Made by a program: the position numbers and the translations under genes | Assembly (NCBI GenBank): GCA_964472675.1 | Contig: CAYYLO010000001.1 | Coordinates: 41,838 to 105,837 of the forward strand | Reading direction: 5' to 3' | Origin: 01-FULL-43-15b sp964472675 | GTDB lineage: Bacteria > Patescibacteriota > Microgenomatia > UBA8517 > UBA10165 | DNA length: 64,000 nucleotides | The notes under the pieces: generated by a model | Seen by the model: only the letters and a program-made list of their open reading frames with translations | Database searches by the model: none | Told to the model about the DNA's origin: nothing | Shown here: positions 34,331 to 42,815 of the stretch, in pieces | How positions within the stretch are numbered: position 1 is the stretch's first letter | How the letters are laid out: every line of letters begins with the position of its first letter

Positions 34331-35859
34331 TCTATCAATTCTAACAGCAAGAGAGACTCCTGTGTACCATTGGCTCTCTTGGCTTTCGGATAGGAATTAA
34401 CGAGTTTTAAGCCAACTTCTTCTGGATGTTCAATTTTAAAGCGAGTCGAGTTCACCACTAAAAAAACCCTATCACCTGCAACTTTAGCATCAACCAAAGA
34501 CTTGTCCACTCCAGTTATGGTTATTCCCACACCCTTAACTACGATTCCCGGGATATCAGACAGGTAAATTTGCAAACCGTCAGGCAAGGTTCCAAAAAAT
34601 CCCTCCGTTCCGACCAAAACCTTTTGATTTGGATTTTGCGCTTTTTGCGCTTTTACATATTGGGCAATTTCGCGAATACCCTTTCCGGCAGTCCACTCCT
34701 CCAAATATCCGGCTCGTTCTTCCCGTGGAAGGGGCGCCTGGGCAGGATTAGTAAGTATTTTGTAATTTACAAATAAAGACGGTAAGACAATAAAGGCACC
34801 GCCCAAAGCCAGGAGATTTTTATTTTTGACTCTTCCTAGCGCATATGCTGCCAATATCAAAATCGGAGGCAGGGTAAAAAGTATGTAGCGTGCCGTAAAA
34901 ACCCTGGCAAAGGCCGCCTCAATTACCAGAGGCCCAATACTCCACCCCAATAGCAATAAAAGCTGGCGCCAATCCTTTTTTAAGGCCAGCACTGCCCCCA
35001 AAATGGCAATCAAAAGTACAGTTATCGGCAGCATTTTGGAAAACCAGTCAAAGAGATCATAAAAGTGCGGGATTGCTGGGTCCAGTGGATGCCGCAAAAC
35101 TTCTGAAAAACTATAGACATAATCTTTGTTTCGCAAAGCCAGCATGTGGAAACTGGGGCCTAAGCGCAGAATATTGTACATCCCCAAAGCAATAACCCAC
35201 GACACCAGCCACAGTGCTCCCAATTTTCCCAACTTCCCCCACTTGCCCTTTCCCCTGAATTCCCCTAATAGCAGAGTAGAAGGCAGGAGGAGCAGGAAAA
35301 ATACCCCCGGGGATTTAGTCAGATATGCAAAACCCAAAGCAAAACCGGTTAACATCGCCCAATCAAGCCTTAACTCCTGCACTGTGAGTACTCCAAAATA
35401 GAGGCTCCACACCCCAAAGCAAGCCAATAAGCTATCAACCAACGCCATTCTGTCAAAAAAAACTGTAAAAGGCGATACAGCATAGATTAGCGCAGCCAAA
35501 ATTGCCGTCTTTTTGTTCTTGAAGAGCCTTAAAGTGACAAAAAAAATTCCCGTCAAGGTTCCCAATCCTGCCAGGACAGACAATGTTCTTCCAGCAACCA
35601 AAGGATCGCTTATCACCTTTAAAAAAGGAATGGTTAGCCACATAAACAGCGGCTGCTTGCCGTCCTCCAAGGGCAGAAAACGCAAAGTTGAAACAGCTCT
35701 CATAACTTGAGCCCAACGGATATAAATCGCCTCATCGGCAAAAATAGGAATGGAGAAAATGTTGTATGTGCGAAGCAATATTGCCAGGAGTAGTACAACC
35801 ATTCCCCAAAGTATTACCGCTCGCCACTTTGTATCCTCTGAAAATTGGAAATTGGACAT
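34327..35859 (-). CDS. GT-C (PMT_2-like) membrane glycosyltransferase
   Basis: A protein of about 510 residues. After the first helix it carries IFADEAIYIRWAQVMRAV with the Asp-Glu pair, then KQPLFMWLTIPFLKV and LVAGRTLSVLAGLGTL, a clear PMT_2/GT39 pattern. About ten helices precede a C-terminal soluble region of about 130 residues. I choose ATG 35859 (MSNFQFSEDTKW) as start; the open frame continues to 35934 but overlaps the upstream GT2 gene and consists of repeat-derived residues. The start lies in a tandem of GGAAATTGGA-like units (35843-35876). Confidence 0.83.
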   Translation of the reverse strand: MSNFQFSEDTKWRAVILWGMVVLLLAILLRTYNIFSIPIFADEAIYIRWAQVMRAVSTLRFLPLEDGKQPLFMWLTIPFLKVISDPLVAGRTLSVLAGLGTLTGIFFVTLRLFKNKKTAILAALIYAVSPFTVFFDRMALVDSLLACFGVWSLYFGVLTVQELRLDWAMLTGFALGFAYLTKSPGVFFLLLLPSTLLLGEFRGKGKWGKLGKLGALWLVSWVIALGMYNILRLGPSFHMLALRNKDYVYSFSEVLRHPLDPAIPHFYDLFDWFSKMLPITVLLIAILGAVLALKKDWRQLLLLLGWSIGPLVIEAAFARVFTARYILFTLPPILILAAYALGRVKNKNLLALGGAFIVLPSLFVNYKILTNPAQAPLPREERAGYLEEWTAGKGIREIAQYVKAQKAQNPNQKVLVGTEGFFGTLPDGLQIYLSDIPGIVVKGVGITITGVDKSLVDAKVAGDRVFLVVNSTRFKIEHPEEVGLKLVNSYPKAKRANGTQESLLLLELIE

Positions 35860-35876
35860 TGGAAATTGGAAATTTT
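35843..35876. repeat. AT-rich short tandem repeat at a gene junction
   Basis: Four related units of GGAAATTG/GGACATTG follow one another between the stop of the GT2 gene (35876) and the start of the GT-C gene (35859). The repeat supplies the start codon region and first residues (SNFQF) of the downstream gene. Confidence 0.65.
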
Positions 35877-36661
35877 TATTTGTATTTCCCCTGGAGCGCA
35901 TACCAGCGAATCCGAAGCATGTCGCGCAACCCATCGATGGAATCTTTAATAATATTTACTCGAGTTGTGCCAGGGTGATGCCATTCCACAGGCATTTCCT
36001 TTATTTTATAACCAAGCTTGCGGGCAACAAACAAAATCTCCAGGTCAAATCCTGCTTTAACTGCTGCACCGGAAATTACCCCACCCTTGCCAAAAATTTT
36101 CAAACGGGAGAAAATGTCACGCGCCGCCTCTTGTTTGAAAGCCTTAAATCCTGTTTGTGTATCCTTGAAAGGCAATCTCAAAATCATAGTTCTTAAAATA
36201 ACAAATCCATAAGCAGTGATCTTGCGGATAAAAGGCATTCCTGCTCTGCCATGCCTTGATCCGATCACCACATCATATCCCTGCTCGAAATGTGGCAAAA
36301 ACTTTTCTACCTGATTTATTGGAGTTGCCTGATCTGTATCTGTAAAGAGAATAATCGCGCCGCCTGCTTTACCTACACCCGTAGTTACAGTTGCCGCCTT
36401 CCCCTGGTGCGGGTTCCTAATAAGCCTCACCCTTTCGTCCTGCTTTTCGAACTTTTCCAGAAGTGTAGCAGTGTTATCTGCCGATCCGTCGTCTACAAAT
36501 ATTATCTCCCAGGTGTATTTTTGCTTTTTGAGATATGAAATTAAACTTTCGGGAGCGCCTCTTTTTATATTGACTTCCTCGTTATATGCCGGCACTACCA
36601 CTGACAAAAATGGTGTATTTTTATACGCAGTTGAAGAGAAATTCTGATTTGTTTTACTCAT
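35876..36661 (-). CDS. GT2 glycosyltransferase, DPM1/polyprenyl-phosphate-sugar synthase-like
   Basis: A 261-residue GT2 enzyme of the dolichyl-phosphate glucosyltransferase/DPM1 type. LSVVVPAYNEEVNI, IIFVDDGSADNTATLLE, ILFTDTDQATP, DVVIGSRHG and RLPFKDTQTGFKAF are characteristic. No C-terminal membrane helices are visible. It should make a polyprenyl-phosphate sugar that feeds the GT-C enzymes encoded around it. The first 15 residues (MSKTNQNFSSTAYKN) are encoded by an interspersed repeat that also gives the stop of the upstream gene; the enzyme fold begins only after it. Confidence 0.87.
   Translation of the reverse strand: MSKTNQNFSSTAYKNTPFLSVVVPAYNEEVNIKRGAPESLISYLKKQKYTWEIIFVDDGSADNTATLLEKFEKQDERVRLIRNPHQGKAATVTTGVGKAGGAIILFTDTDQATPINQVEKFLPHFEQGYDVVIGSRHGRAGMPFIRKITAYGFVILRTMILRLPFKDTQTGFKAFKQEAARDIFSRLKIFGKGGVISGAAVKAGFDLEILFVARKLGYKIKEMPVEWHHPGTTRVNIIKDSIDGLRDMLRIRWYALQGKYK
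36623..36661. repeat. Interspersed AT-rich repeat at a gene junction (TTGAAGAGAAATTC family)
   Basis: ATACGCAGTTGAAGAGAAAT followed by TCTGATTTGTTTTACTCAT. Related copies lie at 50299-50372 (tandem), on both sides of the assembly gap at 51580-51679, and as a short piece near 58650. On the minus strand it provides the 8-nt ATGAGTAA stop/start overlap. Confidence 0.75.
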
Positions 36662-38177
36662 TGATCCTTTGTCTTCGTTCCACAGTTATCCCTCCAAACC
36701 GGGCACTTTTTTCAACCTTGCCAATCCCTTCTTGACGCGCAAGCCATGCATCCAGCCTCTCGGGATGTGGAGGGTCAACCTCATATAGAGTATACAGAAG
36801 TTTTTCCCTTTGTTCGACAGGAGCGCAAGATTTTACAGCGCCTCCATACCATGTAAACAGATATTTGTAAGCATGTGGAATCACAGGCGGCACGTACTCG
36901 TCGTCGTTAAACTTTCGGCAACCCCCCATATCCTGATAAATCCAATCCAACGCTTGTTTTTGATTGCCGAAAGCGATAGTGTTCGGCCCATCAACGTTGT
37001 TATTAATATAATTTTTTGTAATTGGTAAATTATCGTTCAGAAAAAAATAGATAAAAAGGACTAAAACAAGTTTTCCCCACCATGCCCGGGCAGCCAAGCC
37101 AAAAACAGAAGCCATAACTAAAACAAAAACAAAGTAGTAACCGGTAAAATAGTAGTCATACACGTTTCCCTGATTGCCCTGGAAAAATACCATTCCGGCA
37201 AGAGGAGATACAAAAACAAGTAAAACTGCCGGAAAGTACCTATTTTTAAAAAGGCGTCTTGCAACTATTAAAAATCCAGCTCCCAGGATAAGCGCTGTTT
37301 TGTACCTGTATTGCCCTGTGACCGGAAAAAGTTTTGAGCCGAATATGTCCAGATAAAACTTCCCTCTTGCGCTTACAATATCCCAAAAGGAAAGCTTAAA
37401 ACTTTGGTCTCCGATTAAAAATTTACCAATAGCCACCCGTAATATTCCTTCGTGTTTAATATCAAACCAGATTTGTGGGACAAACGTGACAAAGAGCGCT
37501 GCTAAGCTTAACCCAAACACAAACAGCGATGGTAAAGTTTTTCGCTGCCACACGGCAAAAATTAAAGTTGCCGGGAACAAAAACACTTCTGTCGCACTGC
37601 CAAATTGCATAGCCATTCCCAATAAAAACCCAATAGGAATCCAGGCCCATATCCTTTTCTGAATTACTAAAAACATGGAATACAGTAAAAGCATGCTTAC
37701 TAGAAACATGGGCGTAGGATTGGAAAGCCATCGGGCGGCAACTACAAAGAAGAAGGAAAAAGCTCCAATGATCAAAGCAGTAAACGCTCCGGTTTTACCA
37801 CTTATTTGGTATGTTAAGTGGAACAATACAAAAAGCGCCAGCACTGTTGTTAGAGCCAAAAACACGGCGGGCCAAACAGGATCTCCTCTACCCAACCAAT
37901 AAAAAGGCGTAATCAGCCAATAGTACCAGGGTCCTCTGAAAATCCCCTCAATGCCTGTGGTCGGGCCAATTAAGAATAGCTTGCCGCGGTGCAGGAAATC
38001 CCAAACAACTTGAGCATCTCTGCCCTGATCAAAATAAAAACCCAAAATTTTATCCGTTCTCCAAACCCGCACATATGCCGCCAGGATTAAAATCACAAAG
38101 AGCACATAATAAGTCATGCGTCCAGGCATTCTTTCCAAAGCCAACTCTTTTTGTAAATTCTTCCAAATTTTCTTCAC
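36654..38177 (-). CDS. GT-C membrane glycosyltransferase, DQxRD subgroup
   Basis: A 507-residue polytopic protein. The first loop holds ILGFYFDQGRDAQVVWDFLH and then GPTTGIEGIFRGPWYYWLI. This Asp-Gln-x-Arg-Asp plus G-P-x-Y-Y layout links it to 39166-40710 and 8765-10312. About eleven helices precede a soluble C-terminal domain of about 110 residues with Cys residues (GGCRKFNDDE, VKSCAPVEQ). It starts in an ATGA overlap with the DHH gene. Expected role: transfer of a lipid-linked sugar on the outer face. Confidence 0.82.
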   Translation of the reverse strand: MKKIWKNLQKELALERMPGRMTYYVLFVILILAAYVRVWRTDKILGFYFDQGRDAQVVWDFLHRGKLFLIGPTTGIEGIFRGPWYYWLITPFYWLGRGDPVWPAVFLALTTVLALFVLFHLTYQISGKTGAFTALIIGAFSFFFVVAARWLSNPTPMFLVSMLLLYSMFLVIQKRIWAWIPIGFLLGMAMQFGSATEVFLFPATLIFAVWQRKTLPSLFVFGLSLAALFVTFVPQIWFDIKHEGILRVAIGKFLIGDQSFKLSFWDIVSARGKFYLDIFGSKLFPVTGQYRYKTALILGAGFLIVARRLFKNRYFPAVLLVFVSPLAGMVFFQGNQGNVYDYYFTGYYFVFVLVMASVFGLAARAWWGKLVLVLFIYFFLNDNLPITKNYINNNVDGPNTIAFGNQKQALDWIYQDMGGCRKFNDDEYVPPVIPHAYKYLFTWYGGAVKSCAPVEQREKLLYTLYEVDPPHPERLDAWLARQEGIGKVEKSARFGGITVERRQRINE

Positions 38178-39169
38178 AGATTTTTTAAATATTCTTTAAC
38201 CCGACCGATAATTTCATTGACCTTTTCCTCAAAGATGCCAGAAAATTTAGTTGCGAAACCAGCTGCAGCAACGTGCCCTCCTCCGCCAAACATGGAAGCA
38301 ATTTTGGCAACATCAATTTCTGTGCGGCTTCTCAAACTTCCCGTTATCATTCCCTTTTCTTCCTCTCTTAATATTAACGCGAAATCTACTCCATCAATAT
38401 TTTTAGCAATATCAGATCCGCCAACGGCAAATTCTGTTCCGCCCAAACTCTCTATTTCGGGCAAAGACGTGGCCGCCCAAACGAAGTTATATTTCCCTGA
38501 AGTTTCTTGTCTTAACTTTCGAACAACTTCCGCCTGATATTGCACTTCTTTAAGAGGTGTCCGGCTGTAAAGGTTAAAATTAACTACATCTAAATCCGCA
38601 CCAGATTTAATTAACTGACTTGCCGCGTCCAAAGTATTTTCAGACGTTACCCACCGGAAAGTCCCCGTATCGGCGGCTATTGCAGTTAAAAGATCAGTCG
38701 CGATTTTAGAATTGACAGATGCACCCCAATCCTGAAATAACCTGCAAAGAATTTCCCCTGTGGAGCTCGCCTTATCGTCAACCAAATTTATCGAGCCGAA
38801 TTTTGTATTTGTTTCGTGGTGGTCAATAACAACCACTTTTTGTATTGGAAGTTTCAAGTGTTCATGCCGTGTTACTCTTTTCTCTTCCGGACTATCCATT
38901 AAAACCAGCAAATCAAACTGTTCAAAGTCTGCTTCGCGCGGATCTTTGTTGATAACACTATCAAACTGGTGTAAAAAGTTTAAATTTATAGGAGCAGTAT
39001 CCGCTGCCCAAACTTCAACGGTTTTCCCCAAACTCTTAAGATAAGAAGACAATGCAAGATTTGAGCCAACGCTATCTCCATCCGGATTAATATGCAAAGC
39101 TAAAAATATTTTTGATGAACCTTCCAGCGCTTCCTTAATAGTTGCGGATTCAGAGTAGTTTGCAGTCAT
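38174..39169 (-). CDS. DHH-family phosphoesterase, NrnA-like
   Basis: A 331-residue cytoplasmic enzyme. The N-terminal DHH domain has LALHINPDGDSVGSNLAL, LLVLMDSPE and VVVIDHHETN (the DHH motif); the C-terminal DHHA1 domain has GMITGSLRSR and FGGGGHVAAAGFA. This is the architecture of bifunctional oligoribonuclease/PAP phosphatase NrnA, which degrades nanoRNAs and short cyclic-dinucleotide products. It overlaps glycosyltransferase genes on both sides by 4 nt (ATGA), so a housekeeping gene is locked into the glycan operon. Confidence 0.88.
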   Translation of the reverse strand: MTANYSESATIKEALEGSSKIFLALHINPDGDSVGSNLALSSYLKSLGKTVEVWAADTAPINLNFLHQFDSVINKDPREADFEQFDLLVLMDSPEEKRVTRHEHLKLPIQKVVVIDHHETNTKFGSINLVDDKASSTGEILCRLFQDWGASVNSKIATDLLTAIAADTGTFRWVTSENTLDAASQLIKSGADLDVVNFNLYSRTPLKEVQYQAEVVRKLRQETSGKYNFVWAATSLPEIESLGGTEFAVGGSDIAKNIDGVDFALILREEEKGMITGSLRSRTEIDVAKIASMFGGGGHVAAAGFATKFSGIFEEKVNEIIGRVKEYLKNL

Positions 39170-40710
39170 GGATTGGAATGGGCAAGTTTATAGATTTTAA
39201 CACCCTGTACTTCCCAGGAATCGACAATTTTACTCATCCCAAAATGGGCAATTTGGGAACTGGCGTCTGTCGTTGGACTGCAATCCTGCTTTTCGCATAT
39301 TACAAACAACTGGTCGGTTACAGTTTCTGTTACGCGTTGCGGATCTGCTTCCTTAGCGGGGGATCTCCAAAGGTCAAAAAAGTAAAGATATCCTTCGTTG
39401 TAATTTCTTTCGGCAATAAGACCAATATTAAATGGCTTTCCCCCGCTTTCCTGAAGTATCTTTCGATCAATATTTTCTGTCCTTTTCAACTGGTTTTGCC
39501 CAGAATGCTTTAGGGGAGTGTTTGTCAGGTTAAAGAGTGTCAACCCGACAATTCCCGCCAACACCAACTGTCTTCCCCACCTTCTCTGGTTCCACACCCT
39601 CTCCGCCAAGCCTCCTATCAGTAGAAACGGTGCAGGAAATAAAAAACCAAAATAGTGGTCATAAACATTTTGTTTCAAAGACCCCAAGCCTACAAGTCCA
39701 ACCCCCAACCACAAAATTAAGATAAACATCGGTCTATCCAATTTGCGTTTCTGCCACCAGTAAAAAAATATTCCCCCTATTGCTCCTATTCCACCAATTG
39801 TTCCTATTACCTTATTCCCCCCACTTAATAAAGAAGTCACTATCTGTTTCCAAAGCGGCCAAAGAAGCGGAAGCGCCGACCACGGTTTTGCCGAAACGGT
39901 TTCCTGTCTGTGGGAAAAAAAGATAAACATAGAGGAGAGATTGTGCCAGCCGTGCTTTGAGTCAAAAATCACGAGTGGGCTCATAAGCAAAACGAAAAAC
40001 GCTAAACCGAAAAGCGTATAAAGTAAAAATCGTTTGCCGTCCTGCGTACGCAGCCGTGTGTTCGCCGTTTGCCGTGCGCCCCACCACGACAATGTCCCAA
40101 GAATTAAAATTGCCGGCGCAAGCAGTAAGCCCAAATAGTGAGACTGGAGAACAAAAGCGTATGAAATCCCTAAAACCACCAACCACCAGTACTGTTTACC
40201 TTTCCAAACTTTCCATATACTCCAAATTGACAGTAATGCAAAAAAGGGCATTATGTTTGGATTCCATGAATGCTTAGAAAGACCCACAACTGCCGGAGAT
40301 ACGGCATAAAGCAGAGCCGCAGCAACAGCCCCAATTCTGCCAAACCACTCTCTTGCAACATACCATATAAATGCGACAGTAGCCGTGCCTAAAATTGCAA
40401 CTGAAACTGCAGGCCCTACCGGTGAAAAACGAAAAAGCAACAGCCACGGGGATATAAAGTAATAATAGAGGGGACCCAAATACATATCCCCAATCGAAGT
40501 TCTGGGCCCGATAAACATCAAATCAAACTGAGTTAAAAACCGGTAAACCACACGAACATCCCGCCCCTCATCGCCTAAAAAAGGAAGGTACTGGTCAATT
40601 TTCCAAAGCCGGAAAAAGGCGCCCAAAAGAAGAATAACAATTAAAAAGGTGGCTTCGATTTTGTTCTTCGCCACCCACGTTCGCAATTTGTCAAATTTAT
40701 CATTTGTCAT
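39166..40710 (-). CDS. GT-C membrane glycosyltransferase, DExRD subgroup
   Basis: A protein of about 514 residues. The first loop holds YLPFLGDEGRDVRVVYRFL, followed by GPRTSIGDMYLGPLYYYFI. About ten membrane helices lead to a soluble C-terminal domain of about 100 residues (QQ-rich around RTENIDRKILQESGG). The start is ATG 40710 because it overlaps the upstream stop as ATGA; upstream in-frame codons are part of an AT-rich repeat and of the GT2 coding region. It is the closest paralogue of 36654-38177 in this window. Confidence 0.82.
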   Translation of the reverse strand: MTNDKFDKLRTWVAKNKIEATFLIVILLLGAFFRLWKIDQYLPFLGDEGRDVRVVYRFLTQFDLMFIGPRTSIGDMYLGPLYYYFISPWLLLFRFSPVGPAVSVAILGTATVAFIWYVAREWFGRIGAVAAALLYAVSPAVVGLSKHSWNPNIMPFFALLSIWSIWKVWKGKQYWWLVVLGISYAFVLQSHYLGLLLAPAILILGTLSWWGARQTANTRLRTQDGKRFLLYTLFGLAFFVLLMSPLVIFDSKHGWHNLSSMFIFFSHRQETVSAKPWSALPLLWPLWKQIVTSLLSGGNKVIGTIGGIGAIGGIFFYWWQKRKLDRPMFILILWLGVGLVGLGSLKQNVYDHYFGFLFPAPFLLIGGLAERVWNQRRWGRQLVLAGIVGLTLFNLTNTPLKHSGQNQLKRTENIDRKILQESGGKPFNIGLIAERNYNEGYLYFFDLWRSPAKEADPQRVTETVTDQLFVICEKQDCSPTTDASSQIAHFGMSKIVDSWEVQGVKIYKLAHSNP

Positions 40711-40733
40711 TGGGCATTTGTCATTTTGATTTT
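40690..40733. repeat. AT-rich short repeat (CATTTGTCA family) at a gene junction
   Basis: Imperfect units of CAAATTTATCATTTGTCAT, GGGCATTTGTCATTTTGAT run across the 40707/40710 stop-start overlap. They encode the last residues of the GT2 protein (KMTNAQ) and the first ones of the GT-C protein (MTNDKFDK). Confidence 0.65.
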
Positions 40734-41456
40734 TCGCCATGGGCGTACCCACCACATCCTCCACAACCCTTTAAGGTCTCCCCAGGCCGTTTTGGCAACT
40801 TTTACCGTTGAAGCCGGATCATCCCGCCAAACTATAGGTATCTCACAAATTTTGTAGCCCGACTTTTCGGCCAAAATTAGAAGTTCAGAATCAAAAAACC
40901 AGGCTTTATCAAGGATGTGCGGCAATAGTTTCTGTGCAGCTTCGCGCCTTATGCCTTTAAAGCCGCATTGAGCATCATGAAAACTTGTCCAAAAGAATGT
41001 CTTTATTAAAATGTTGTAGCCTCTAGACATAACCTCACGAAGAAGCGTTCTCCCATAAACTTGAGCTCCCCTTTTTAACCTTGAGCCAATTGCAACATCA
41101 GCACCACCTTCAAACAATGACTTAACCAGATGGGGAAGAAAGTTTAAGTCAGAAGAAAGGTCAACATCCATATAGACAGATACGCCCTCCTTGCTTTTAA
41201 GCCACATTTCTTTTAATGCGTTTCCCCTCCCAGGCCTGGGAATCAGCACATATTCAAGTCTTTTATATTTTTTAGCCAAAGCTTTAGAAACTTCTCCTGT
41301 CCGGTCTTTAGAAGGGCCATTGTCTAATATGTAGAGCCGCCAATCATAAGATTGGAAATTATCCTGCAGGTATTTATATAAAACAGGTATGGTTCGGGGA
41401 ATATCTTTCTCTTCGTTATAAACAGGAACAGAAACACCAAGCGTGGGAGCACTCAT
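40707..41456 (-). CDS. GT2 glycosyltransferase, DPM1-like
   Basis: A 249-residue enzyme: LGVSVPVYNEEKDIPRTI, YILDNGPSKDRTGEV, VYMDVDLSSDLNFLP (the metal-binding DVD), DVAIGSRLKRG and SFHDAQCGFKGIRRE. This is the polyprenol/dolichol-phosphate mannosyltransferase-like branch of GT2. It heads the second glycan operon (41456 down to 32444), so its lipid-linked product is the likely donor for the four membrane enzymes encoded downstream. A TATTAT element 15 nt before the ATG is a weak promoter candidate. Confidence 0.87.
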   Translation of the reverse strand: MSAPTLGVSVPVYNEEKDIPRTIPVLYKYLQDNFQSYDWRLYILDNGPSKDRTGEVSKALAKKYKRLEYVLIPRPGRGNALKEMWLKSKEGVSVYMDVDLSSDLNFLPHLVKSLFEGGADVAIGSRLKRGAQVYGRTLLREVMSRGYNILIKTFFWTSFHDAQCGFKGIRREAAQKLLPHILDKAWFFDSELLILAEKSGYKICEIPIVWRDDPASTVKVAKTAWGDLKGLWRMWWVRPWRKIKMTNAQ

Positions 41457-41507
41457 AACTTTACATTAAAGATAATATCACAAATTAAGGCAAATCATCC
41501 ACATGTC

Positions 41508-41537
41508 TTGCCCGATTCAAGATAGTTGGTATATCAT
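41508..41537 (+). promoter_or_regulatory. Promoter of the 41545 gene, leaderless type
   Basis: TTGCCC (41508-41513), an 18-nt spacer and TATCAT (41532-41537) stand 7 nt before GTG 41545. This decides the start: the ATG at 41503 lies upstream of the promoter. Confidence 0.6.
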
Positions 41538-41544
41538 AACTAAG

Positions 41545-42705
41545 GTGCAAAACTTGAAAGCTCTCTTAACACTGGCTGTAGCCTCTTTGGCAACAACATT
41601 ACTTCTCTGGCTGCCTTTTATCTTGCGCTTGCCTCAAATTTGGGGCATACCACTAAGACAGGATGGTATGGCAGCTGTCGTTGCCAATTATGACGGTCCT
41701 TATTATATTGTGGTTGCCAAAACTCTATACAATCCCCAAGCTATTGAAAATAACTTTTCTTTCCCCTTATCACCAATTTATTATTCGGCCCACTACCCGC
41801 TTTTCCCCCTCCTGATAAGAGCTTTAGCTTTGATTCCTGGGGCAAATTACCCCTATGCGATGATTACGGTCACATTAATTACTACAATTTTATCTGCCTG
41901 GGTGTTTTATTTATTGCTTAATCAGCTGGGGTTAAAAAGGAGCAGCTTGTGGCTTTCGCTGCTTTTCCTTATGTTACCAGCACGTTTTTTGGTCACCCGG
42001 TCTATTGGCTCACCTGAGCCTCTATTTATACTCTTAATTCTTTCCTCAATTCTCTTTTTTGAAAAGAAAAACTACTGGCTTGCAGGAATATTCGGTGCGC
42101 TTGCCCAGCTCACAAAACCCCCCGCAATTCTGCTTTTTATTGGTTACATTTTAGCTGTCACCATTCCCTACTGGTCAGAACTTGCCCAGTCAAGCATCGC
42201 CAATTGGCTTAAGAAAATTCCCTGGAGAACATATCCTTTGATTTTAATCCCTTTAACTTTAGTCGGCTTGTGGACTTTTTACGGATACACTTATGGAAGC
42301 TTTTTGGCTTATTTTCAATCAGGCGACAACATTCATTTGCAATTCCCACCTTTTCAAATTTTTAACCCTGCCCAAGCCTGGGTGGGAACTTTCTGGCTTG
42401 AAGAAATTATTTGGATTTACGCCATTGGCGCAATGGGAGTAGTTTATTTGGCTAAACAAAAGCAAACAACTTTAACGTCCTTTGCCGCAGTTTTCTTTTT
42501 GGCAACGCTATTTGTCTCCCACAGGGACCTGGCACGCTATAGCTTACCTTTGGTGCCCATGATTTTCGTTGGTTTTAACAAAATACTAACAAGCCGTGAG
42601 TTCCGTTGGGTTATGGTAATTTTGATAATCCCCATTTATTTGTTTGCTATTGCCTTTATAACCAATAACGTTACCCCTATTTCTGACTGGACCCCTTTAC
42701 TTTAA
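41545..42705 (+). CDS. GT-C membrane glycosyltransferase, PIG-V-like
   Basis: A protein of about 386 residues with about ten membrane helices. After helix 1 it has VVANYDGPYYIVVAKTLYNP, and then SAHYPLFPLLIRALALIPG. N-x-DG-x-x-Y-x-x-VA followed by an aromatic, proline-rich loop is the layout of PIG-V-type mannosyltransferases; the gene at 55785-56942 has the same layout. GTG 41545 is chosen over ATG 41503 because of promoter position and because the product then starts in a membrane helix. It is transcribed divergently from the second glycan operon. Confidence 0.75.
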   Translation: MQNLKALLTLAVASLATTLLLWLPFILRLPQIWGIPLRQDGMAAVVANYDGPYYIVVAKTLYNPQAIENNFSFPLSPIYYSAHYPLFPLLIRALALIPGANYPYAMITVTLITTILSAWVFYLLLNQLGLKRSSLWLSLLFLMLPARFLVTRSIGSPEPLFILLILSSILFFEKKNYWLAGIFGALAQLTKPPAILLFIGYILAVTIPYWSELAQSSIANWLKKIPWRTYPLILIPLTLVGLWTFYGYTYGSFLAYFQSGDNIHLQFPPFQIFNPAQAWVGTFWLEEIIWIYAIGAMGVVYLAKQKQTTLTSFAAVFFLATLFVSHRDLARYSLPLVPMIFVGFNKILTSREFRWVMVILIIPIYLFAIAFITNNVTPISDWTPLL

Positions 42706-42815
42706 ACTCCTGTCGCGTGAATATCTTTTGCTTTCTCACAACTTAAAGCTTAATATATCCCAGAGCCATTTGAAGCTCGCTCGCACCATTAATTTACACA
42801 AAGGAGGTCTTGCGC

